Source of the DNA: Prevotellaceae bacterium UBA1716
GTDB lineage: Bacteria > Bacteroidota > Bacteroidia > Bacteroidales > Bacteroidaceae
DNA length: 15,556 bases
Assembly: GCA_002317225.1 (NCBI GenBank)
Contig: DCIW01000200.1
Span: 1-15,556, forward strand
Direction: 5' to 3'
Below the pieces are notes generated by a model. The model did not search any database. It was given only the letters and a program-made list of their open reading frames with translations, and was not told the origin of the DNA. The translations under genes were made by a program, and so were the position numbers. Positions 1-7,155 of this stretch are shown here, piece by piece. Every line of letters begins with the position of its first letter. Within the stretch, counting starts at the first letter, position 1.

Positions 1-3000
1 CCATAAACGTTAGTGCCGTCGATGATCTTCTTCATTTCTTCGAGAGCGATTGCGTTAGCAGCGTTGTACTCTTCGATAAGAGCTTCTTCAACGATTGGAG
101 TGTTAGCAGCGAGGATTGCATTGATTGAATCCTTGTCGATTACTTCCATGTAGTCGTTGTAGTCAGACTCAGAAACGAATGCCCATGTGTAACCATAAGC
201 AGCGTTAGTCTTGAACTGAACGCGAGAGTTAGCCATATCAAGCTGGATACCCCACTTGAGGTCGCCTGCTACTGTGTTAGTGATAGCGTAAGTGTTGTCA
301 CCGTTTGGAGTGATAACCCATGTGCCGTCACCTGCACGACCCTGACCGTCAACCCATGAATCCTTGTTGCCGTCAACATCGAATGCATTCCAGTTAGCAC
401 CTACGAGGTCAGAGATCTTGTAAGTTTCGCCGTTAGCGCTAACCTTAACCTGGTTACCCTTTTCGATATTACCCGAAGCACGAGTACCCCAGTTGTTACC
501 ACCAGTTACGAATGCGTGAGTTTCAACATTGTAGAGGTAGTAGATTGTTTCACCATCAGTAACAAGTTCAGAGAACAATGGCTGTACTGGGCTTGGAGCC
601 TCTACTGTGCCAACTTGCTTGATGATTACATAGTCGTTGTACTGAGTAGTAGCAGCCTGCTCTTCGATATAGAGGTCGGATGCCTTATTGACTGTGATGA
701 CCTCTGAAGTAGTGGTAGTTACTGAACCTGCTGACTCGATAGTGTAAACTGTCTCACCATTGATAGTGAATACTGTAACACCGCTACGAGTAGAAGATGT
801 GATAGTGTACTGACCAGGAGCGAGAGTAGTAACCTTGACTGCACCGCCGATAGCAGAACCAGTCTTACCGTTTGACATACGGATATTAGTGTATGTGTCG
901 TTAACGACTGTCATACCTTCGATGTTTTCAGTCTCAGCGAAGAATGTGATAGTGCTAAGTACGTTGCCGAGAGAGTCAGTCTCTTCAACTGTTGCAGGAG
1001 TGACTGTCAACTGCTCTGGGTAAACAACTGTAGAACCAGTTTCCTTGAGTTGTGGAACTGTGTAAGTGAAGCTGAATGGATAGTTCTGAGTAGGACCGTT
1101 GTAAAGAACTGGAGTATCGCCCTTACCGTCAGTGCCGTTGATCCATACATAGAGAGGAGTGAAGATTGTGATTTCATCACCTTCGAAATAGTTCTTGCCT
1201 TCTGCCTTAGAGTCGAGAACAGCCACATTAGTGTTTGTTGCAGCACCATCGACCATAGTCTTGTAACGGAGTACGAGACGACCAGTCTTGGCAGCGCGGA
1301 ATACGATATTAACCTGAGCACCATCAGTTGCTGTGAGGCCTTCTGAGTTATCAGAAACGTAGATGTACTTAACGTCGTCAACCCATGTAGAGTCAGAAAC
1401 TTCAATTTCGCCTGCAGGAGTGATTACGTTGCCTTCTTCGTCAACTACTTCTGGAGTTGTTTCAGTGCGAGTTGTAACTTCGTAGTGACCTACCTTGAAT
1501 GCCTGCTTGTAGTTGTCGCGAATGACGATAGCGTCGCCGTCGTTGAGCTGGATAACTTCAGCGTCCTTGATAGTTTCGCCTGCTTCGTCAACAAATGCGT
1601 AAGTTACATTAACTGGGTTGAAGCCTGCTGGCTTGTCAGTGTCGAGTACGTTGCGAACGAGGATGTCGTCGATACCGAACGAACCATAGTAGCGACCTGA
1701 TGTCCAAGTCTGCTTACCAGCACCGTAAGTGTTGGCGATAGTGGTGATCTGCTTGTTTTCGCAGATAGCGTTACCAGCCTCGTCAGTCACTGTGAGGAAT
1801 GTGTAACCCTTGAATACTGTCACCTTGAAGTTGTACCAAGAGTGGAAGTTGTAAGAGTCGATTGTAGTACCTGTGTTAGTACCAGAGTTTGGAAGTGAGA
1901 TAGTGTCGTTGTTGTTTACGATCCAATTAGTAGAACCAACTGCTGATGGAGCGAGCAAGAGGATTTCTGCATCACCAGCATAGTTGTAGAGGCGATATGA
2001 ACAGTTCTGGTCGTTTGAAGCACCAAGGATGATCTTAGCCTCGAAAGTGAAGTCATTTTCGTCAACACCAAGACTTGCAGCAGTAACTACAGAACCGTTG
2101 TTGTTTGTAGAAGCTGGGTCGATACCGAGGAAGTTTGTCTTGTTAGCGAAGTCAACTGTTTCAACCTTGTCGATAACTGTCTCAGTAACCAACTTAACGC
2201 TGTCTTCACCTGCTTCGTTCTTGAGAGGTGTAACGCCGTCTTCATCATAAACTGTAACGTAAGTAGAGTCAACGTGACTGTAAGAAACCTCACGACTTGC
2301 TACGTTTGCACCGTTAATGATGATTGGAGTTGAACGACCAGAAGTCTTTGTTGTCCAGTCGACAGTCTTGTCTTCATAGTTCTTGTAAGCGTAAGCATCG
2401 ATACCCTCTACTGGAGCGAATACGAGGTTAATGACATTTGTAGACTCGTCTTCAGCAACAGTGATTGCCTGAGCACCTGAAACGTACTGGTAGAGTTTGC
2501 CGTCGATGAGGATAGTTGCCTGCTCAGCAGCAGAAGCATTAACTTCATCGCCTACGTTCACGTTCTTGTGAGTCACAGCATCCTTAAGTGCGTTGCCTTC
2601 TGCATCAAGGAAGTTGACTACGTAGTCAGCAACTGTCACCTTATTGAATGTAACTGTGATTACATAACCTTCACCATCGAGTGACTTGCCTTCAGCATCG
2701 TCAGAAACGTATGTGTACTGCGACTTTCCGTTTACGACAGTTGTCTTGTCTTCGTCTGTGATAGCGAGTGTAGCGCCTTCAACATCGGTGCGAGTAACTG
2801 CTTCCTTGAATTCTTCACCGTTCTGGTCAACATACTTGATTGTGTAAGCGTACTCAACAATCTTGAGATCACCTACAACAAGTTTGAGGTCGTCGATTGC
2901 AACCGAACCACATGAACCTGGACGGAGAGCGAGAGTTGCAGGGTTTGCATTCTCTGTAGAAGCCTTAGCGTTCTTAACTGAATAGCCTGTGATGTTGCCA

Positions 3001-4079
3001 TCAGCATCGTAGTCCTGAACTGAGATTGAAACACCATTCTTTGTACCGGTGATGGTGATATGGTGCCAATATTCAGGAGTGAGTACTGAACCTGTATTAG
3101 CCGAGATACGAGTTGCTTTGTTACATGGGTAGCAAGAGATAGTCTGGCCAGTTGAGAGTGTGAATGTAGTATTCCAATTTGCAGCATCAGTAATAGAAAG
3201 GATCACGTTACCTTCTGCATCACGAAGTTCTGTAAAACCACCCTTCTTGTTACAACCGCTATAACCAGCCCAGTCGAACTCAAGTGTCCACTGGCCGTTT
3301 GAAGTGATGTCTTCAGAAGCGAGGGAGATGAGCTTCGAACCGTTTGAGTTATTTTCACCCCAGATGTTGAGGAATGGACTGTCGTTGCGAGAGAAATCGT
3401 AGTTTGCAGTACCACGGTCAGCATTAGAACCGTCGAGAGTGAGAACTGGGTTCTCAGCATCGTTGAATGAATAAGAAACGAGAGTCTGGTCTTCAACTGT
3501 GTAAGTTGCGACTGCCTTCACGTTCTTGATGTTGTTGCCTGCAGCATTGAGGTTGTAAACGAGGATAGTGACAACCTTGTCATCATCTGCAGTGAATGCA
3601 TCTGTGATGTCGAATGTCATTTCGCCGAATACAGTTGCAGACTTGCTCGAAGAAACGATAGTGGAACCGAGAGTTGTGATAGAACGGTCGGCTGTGTTCC
3701 AAGTGAGGTCTGCACTCCATGTCGAAGTGTTGTAACCAACACCTATGTTACCATTACGCTTGCTGTCGGTCGAGCCAGAAGCCTCGAGGGAGAGAGTAAC
3801 GTTTTTGAGTTCTCCAGTAACGCCCGAAGCATCAACTTGAAGGAAAACCACATTGTTTGCACCCCAAGCGGATTGGCCCAGATTGACAGCATCGCCTGAG
3901 ATTTTGTTGTAGCCTGTAACCGCTTCTGTCTCTTCACCGTAAGATGTATCAACATCAGCGGCAGTACCGCTGATGTGAGTCATCTTGACAGGGAGATCAG
4001 TTTCGGCAGCAAATGCTACATTGAATCCGAGACACATGAACAGTGTCGCAAGAATCATCTTAACTGATTTTAGGTTCAT
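1..4079 (-). CDS. Large secreted modular adhesin-like protein, 3' end outside window (at least 1359 aa)
   Basis: The frame is open from the ATG at 4079 to the window edge with no stop. Residues 1-24 form a signal peptide (MNLKSVK, hydrophobic core, cleavage near AFA|AE). Modules read by eye: a beta-rich domain at about 26-195 resembling DNRLRE/CBM-type sandwiches; a LamG/concanavalin-like domain at about 198-408 ending in IDDLKLVV; two MucBP-like repeats at about 412-482 and 484-560; a second LamG-like domain at about 642-812 ending in IDDILVRN; a third MucBP-like repeat at about 823-930 with an insertion; further beta domains; a 'YYLYNVETHAFVTGGNNWGT' domain at about 1177-1300; then a helical stretch. 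No catalytic motif was recognised. It probably acts outside the cell, binding glycan, matrix or host surface (inference). It starts 30 AT-rich bp after the 954-aa gene, probably in the same transcript. A C-terminal sorting tail would be expected beyond the window but is not seen. The open frame and signal peptide are certain; the function is not. Confidence 0.9.
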   Translation of the reverse strand, partial: MNLKSVKMILATLFMCLGFNVAFAAETDLPVKMTHISGTAADVDTSYGEETEAVTGYNKISGDAVNLGQSAWGANNVVFLQVDASGVTGELKNVTLSLEASGSTDSKRNGNIGVGYNTSTWSADLTWNTADRSITTLGSTIVSSSKSATVFGEMTFDITDAFTADDDKVVTILVYNLNAAGNNIKNVKAVATYTVEDQTLVSYSFNDAENPVLTLDGSNADRGTANYDFSRNDSPFLNIWGENNSNGSKLISLASEDITSNGQWTLEFDWAGYSGCNKKGGFTELRDAEGNVILSITDAANWNTTFTLSTGQTISCYPCNKATRISANTGSVLTPEYWHHITITGTKNGVSISVQDYDADGNITGYSVKNAKASTENANPATLALRPGSCGSVAIDDLKLVVGDLKIVEYAYTIKYVDQNGEEFKEAVTRTDVEGATLAITDEDKTTVVNGKSQYTYVSDDAEGKSLDGEGYVITVTFNKVTVADYVVNFLDAEGNALKDAVTHKNVNVGDEVNASAAEQATILIDGKLYQYVSGAQAITVAEDESTNVINLVFAPVEGIDAYAYKNYEDKTVDWTTKTSGRSTPIIINGANVASREVSYSHVDSTYVTVYDEDGVTPLKNEAGEDSVKLVTETVIDKVETVDFANKTNFLGIDPASTNNNGSVVTAASLGVDENDFTFEAKIILGASNDQNCSYRLYNYAGDAEILLLAPSAVGSTNWIVNNNDTISLPNSGTNTGTTIDSYNFHSWYNFKVTVFKGYTFLTVTDEAGNAICENKQITTIANTYGAGKQTWTSGRYYGSFGIDDILVRNVLDTDKPAGFNPVNVTYAFVDEAGETIKDAEVIQLNDGDAIVIRDNYKQAFKVGHYEVTTRTETTPEVVDEEGNVITPAGEIEVSDSTWVDDVKYIYVSDNSEGLTATDGAQVNIVFRAAKTGRLVLRYKTMVDGAATNTNVAVLDSKAEGKNYFEGDEITIFTPLYVWINGTDGKGDTPVLYNGPTQNYPFSFTYTVPQLKETGSTVVYPEQLTVTPATVEETDSLGNVLSTITFFAETENIEGMTVVNDTYTNIRMSNGKTGSAIGGAVKVTTLAPGQYTITSSTRSGVTVFTINGETVYTIESAGSVTTTTSEVITVNKASDLYIEEQAATTQYNDYVIIKQVGTVEAPSPVQPLFSELVTDGETIYYLYNVETHAFVTGGNNWGTRASGNIEKGNQVKVSANGETYKISDLVGANWNAFDVDGNKDSWVDGQGRAGDGTWVITPNGDNTYAITNTVAGDLKWGIQLDMANSRVQFKTNAAYGYTWAFVSESDYNDYMEVIDKDSINAILAANTPIVEEALIEEYNAANAIALEEMKKIIDGTNVY

Positions 4080-4109
4080 AATTAATTAATTAAATTAAGA
4101 AAAAGTTAT

Positions 4110-6974
4110 TTATTTTACAAAATACTTCTTGCCGTTCATGATGTAAATACCCTTTGAAAGACCGTTGAGGGAGTTGCCCACCTTCTGACCTGTGAGAGAG
4201 TAAACACCAGCGATAGTCTTCTTTGCAGGAGCTACAGACTGGATTGCTGTTGTGCAAGGGTTGTAGTCGCCACCATTTGCTTCTGCATCCTTATAGTACT
4301 GCTCTGAGTCACCATAGTAGTAAACATGGCAAGAACCGATTCCGTAAGCATTAGGACCATAAGTTGCGAAAGTGTCAGTATCAGGGTTGTAAGCGTTGTT
4401 CAAACCGTTGAGAGCGATACGGAGAGTTGTCTCTTCGTTAGTAGCAACATCAAGATTGAGAGTGAACCACTTTGGAACATATACAGCAGCAACCTCAGGA
4501 GAAGTGTAAACTTCGAGGTGGTTTGCAAGGATGTTAGCCTTAGCCTGTGAACCGAGAGAAACAGTTTCTTTTGCAAGGTCGTCGAACTCGAGATAGATAC
4601 CTGAGTGGTAAACTGTATCGCGAGAAATTTCAACTTCGTCCTCTACCCATTCTTCGAGATCCTCATCATATACGGTCTGAGTTTCAGTCTGGATATTGAT
4701 TGAACGGATACCGTTATTGATCTTGATGTCGTCGCCTGTGACATATGCCTGACAAACGAACTGGTAGTGACCTGCCTTAGAAACCTTGATGTCCTGATAG
4801 AGTTGACCAGATGGGTTACCAGTCCAACCACGCCACATCGCAGCACGGTTAGTGCCTGTGAATAAATATTCACCGTTATCATCCTTACCACCATCGCCTA
4901 CACGGAAATAAGCCTTAGAGTCTGTAGTGTATGATACCCAACCAGTCTGGTTTGTAGCATCATTCCAGTATGTTGTAGTACCACCTGCAATGTTACCAGT
5001 CTTCTTTGTGAAGAATGGGTCAACAAGTGCGAGATCAGAAGGAGTCTTGTATGAAGCACTGCTGTCATAATATGACTGGAGAGCGAGTGTGAGAGCAGAG
5101 AGTTCTGTTGTATAGTCGTCGAACTGGTTAAGTTCGGATACAGTAGAGATAAGGTCTTCTGCTTCTGTTACGAGAGTGTTTACTTCGGAAGCATCACCCT
5201 TGTAGTCGCCGCTTGCAACAGCATCCTTTGCTTCTTTAACCTTAGCAATGAGATCCTGATATGGCTTGTTCTGTGCCTTAGCGTAGTTGAGTGCGTTCTG
5301 GAGACCACGAACTACCTGATAAGTAGCTGGCTCCTGAATGTCTGAACCGTAAGTATCTGCCTTTTCTTCATCACCCTGATAGAGTACCCATGCGTTGATA
5401 GCATCTGTAGAAACGACATTCTTGCCCACGAGAGTTGTTTCGTTAACAATCCAAGGCTTAACAGCATCGAGATATGGAGTCCATGTGTCGATTGCACTGC
5501 GGAGCGAATCCTGTTCCCATGGATAGTTTGCCTTGTCAGCGATGAGAGCTTCAATCTGATTCTTTGCGCTTACAGCAGCATTGTACTGATCGAAGAATGC
5601 CTTGGTTGCCTCAGAGCGAGCAATCTTCTCTTCTGCACTTTCTTCACCTTCGGCAGTGATTGAACGGATTTCGAAGTTCTTTACACTGAAATTAGAACCT
5701 GATTCGTGGCCTTCCCACCAAACACCAGCTTCGAATGTTTCGCCTTCTTTGAGTTCGCCAACCATGAAGAGCTTAGTGTAAGCTTCACCCTTAATAGGAG
5801 TGACTTCAGTTGAGTCGCTGCCAATGAAGAGCTTCACGTTCTTCTCAAGTGTGTAAGTTGCAACATAGTTTTTGTCAACGAGAGCATTGCGAACTTCGCA
5901 TGATATGTAATACTTACCAGTTGGAATATTTGTGTTGTAAAGAGCAACAGAACCAGCATTGTTAGCGTATGAACCCTGAATCTGCTTTGCTACATCGTAT
6001 GATGCTAATGAAGCTGAGTAGCTGCCACTTTCATCCTTACCCCATGAGTGAAGCCAGTTTTCACCGCGGAAAATGAGGTTACCAATTACTTGGCCATTAG
6101 AGATATTACCACGGTTATATCTGCCTAAGCTGAAGATGTCTCCATACTGGAACTTAGAAAGGAGGTTAGAAGAGTTTTGGTCCATCCATGCAGTTGCAGC
6201 CTCGTCGATGAGTGCTTCGTATTCGCTCATTGAAGCTTCGTCCTCGGTATTAAGACCAACCATGTCTGGGAAATAGTAACCCTGGATGAGTTCGTCGAGT
6301 TCATCAGTTTCGCCTGTGAATGCACCAGTATTCTTCAACTTCTCGAAGAAGTCAACCTTTGCATCCATGATACGTGTGTCGTAAACCTGAGTTACTTCGC
6401 GAACTTCTGCATCAGCAATGACAGTCTCTGTAGTGAGACGACCGATCTTGATGTTGAGTGCGAGACTCTGGTCTTCGCTGAGTTCATCAATTGCAGTGTA
6501 AGAGAACGAAACTGTTGTCCATTCGCCACCTACGAGAGTTGTAGCACTTGCCACCTGAATGTAATCAGTGCCAGCAGTACCTGTCTTAGAACCATCAGAA
6601 GCAGTACTTGTAACCCAAGCATCAATCTGGTTCTGTGCAGCTTCAGTGATTGAAGAAGTTGCATCAGCAGGTGCCTTAACCTTGAAAGTTACAACATAAG
6701 TTGAACCAAAGGTAAGGTTAAGATTAGTGAAAAGGGTAGTGGCATTCTCGTCACCTGCAAGTGACTGGAGTGAATTGTCGGTTGCATCTTCGCCTGTATA
6801 AACAGACCAAGTGTCAACATCTGTTGCACCAGACCATGAAGAGAGAGATGCGGCAAGATTATCACCGATAACCTTGTACTTTGCTGCTGAAGTGTAGAGG
6901 TAGTCACCAACTTCGTAAGCGAACGATGTGGTCATAACCATTAGAGCAGCCAAAGAAAGTAAAAGTTTCTTCAT
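4110..6974 (-). CDS. Secreted multidomain protein with C-terminal sorting-type tail (954 aa)
   Basis: A signal peptide is clear (MKKLLLSLAALMVMTTSFA, cleavage near residue 19), which fixes the start at 6974. The body alternates beta-sandwich and helical segments: about 20-200 beta-rich, resembling galactose-binding/CBM folds; about 205-270 helical and acidic; about 273-439 a second galactose-binding-like domain; about 440-640 long helices rich in Lys, Glu, Asp and Ala, coiled-coil-like; about 645-905 a third beta domain with a strongly acidic insertion (EDLEEWVEDEVE-like). The last ~42 residues carry the 'GVYSLTGQKV ... KGIYIMNGKKYFVK' tail seen on many Prevotella secreted proteins, related to type IX secretion C-terminal domains, which suggests outer-membrane translocation and surface attachment. 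No catalytic motif was recognised, so a binding or scaffold role is more likely than an enzyme. A promoter-like element lies about 80 bp upstream, so the gene probably begins a transcript that also covers the large gene downstream. Confidence 0.93.
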   Translation of the reverse strand: MKKLLLSLAALMVMTTSFAYEVGDYLYTSAAKYKVIGDNLAASLSSWSGATDVDTWSVYTGEDATDNSLQSLAGDENATTLFTNLNLTFGSTYVVTFKVKAPADATSSITEAAQNQIDAWVTSTASDGSKTGTAGTDYIQVASATTLVGGEWTTVSFSYTAIDELSEDQSLALNIKIGRLTTETVIADAEVREVTQVYDTRIMDAKVDFFEKLKNTGAFTGETDELDELIQGYYFPDMVGLNTEDEASMSEYEALIDEAATAWMDQNSSNLLSKFQYGDIFSLGRYNRGNISNGQVIGNLIFRGENWLHSWGKDESGSYSASLASYDVAKQIQGSYANNAGSVALYNTNIPTGKYYISCEVRNALVDKNYVATYTLEKNVKLFIGSDSTEVTPIKGEAYTKLFMVGELKEGETFEAGVWWEGHESGSNFSVKNFEIRSITAEGEESAEEKIARSEATKAFFDQYNAAVSAKNQIEALIADKANYPWEQDSLRSAIDTWTPYLDAVKPWIVNETTLVGKNVVSTDAINAWVLYQGDEEKADTYGSDIQEPATYQVVRGLQNALNYAKAQNKPYQDLIAKVKEAKDAVASGDYKGDASEVNTLVTEAEDLISTVSELNQFDDYTTELSALTLALQSYYDSSASYKTPSDLALVDPFFTKKTGNIAGGTTTYWNDATNQTGWVSYTTDSKAYFRVGDGGKDDNGEYLFTGTNRAAMWRGWTGNPSGQLYQDIKVSKAGHYQFVCQAYVTGDDIKINNGIRSINIQTETQTVYDEDLEEWVEDEVEISRDTVYHSGIYLEFDDLAKETVSLGSQAKANILANHLEVYTSPEVAAVYVPKWFTLNLDVATNEETTLRIALNGLNNAYNPDTDTFATYGPNAYGIGSCHVYYYGDSEQYYKDAEANGGDYNPCTTAIQSVAPAKKTIAGVYSLTGQKVGNSLNGLSKGIYIMNGKKYFVK

Positions 6975-7028
6975 TTAATAATAGTTTAGTTGTTAGTAAT
7001 ATGAATTAATAAAATCTGTCAGGTTTGG

Positions 7029-7044
7029 TTTATCTTTAGATAAA
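7029..7044. promoter_or_regulatory. Perfect 7-bp dyad at the predicted transcription start
   Basis: TTTATCT at 7029-7035 and AGATAAA at 7038-7044 are perfect inverted arms around a 2-bp centre. The dyad lies just downstream of the TATATTTG element, where the transcript for the 954-aa gene should begin, so it could be an operator. The 2-base spacer is too tight for a full RNA hairpin. The region is AT-rich, so chance is a real alternative. Confidence 0.35.
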
Positions 7045-7052
7045 ATTACGTG

Positions 7053-7060
7053 CAAATATA
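7053..7060 (-). promoter_or_regulatory. Bacteroidetes-type -7 promoter element for the 954-aa gene
   Basis: Read on the minus strand the bases are TATATTTG, an exact match to the Bacteroidetes housekeeping -7 consensus TAnnTTTG. It lies 79 bp upstream of the ATG at 6974, giving an expected start of transcription near 7045-7049 and a leader of about 70 nt. No good -33 (TTTG/TTG-type) element is visible at the usual spacing, where the arm of a large inverted repeat sits instead. The promoter may therefore be weak or activator-dependent. Confidence 0.55.
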
Positions 7061-7077
7061 CACATTTTTTATTTTAC

Positions 7078-7129
7078 TTATGGAATTTTGCCACCCTTTT
7101 AACATGTTAGGGCGACAAAATTACCATAA
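7078..7129 (-). terminator. 20-bp stem-loop after susD: terminator or mRNA 3'-end structure
   Basis: Arms 7078-7097 and 7109-7129 pair across an 11-nt loop (7098-7108) with one bulged base at 7123. In minus-strand RNA all 20 positions pair, two of them as G-U wobbles (7091/7115 and 7093/7113). In plus-strand RNA those two become C-A mismatches, so the structure fits the minus-strand transcript. It lies 27 bp past the SusD stop. No U-tract follows: the downstream sequence is A-rich. It may act as an atypical terminator, a 3'-end stabiliser that lets susCD mRNA accumulate differently from the downstream genes, or an attenuator. Confidence 0.5.
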
Positions 7130-7155
7130 ACTTAATAACCGTAACTCTAAAAAGA

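Noticed and set aside
1007..1405. Short minus-strand frames within 1-4079 (for example 132 codons here) as separate genes
   Set aside because: They are in other frames of the large gene, and their Ser/Thr/Leu/Arg-rich products look like frame-shifted copies of it.
4080..4109. AT-only gap between the 954-aa gene and the large gene as a promoter
   Set aside because: It contains TTAATTAA runs but no exact TAnnTTTG; at 30 bp it is more simply a short intercistronic spacer.
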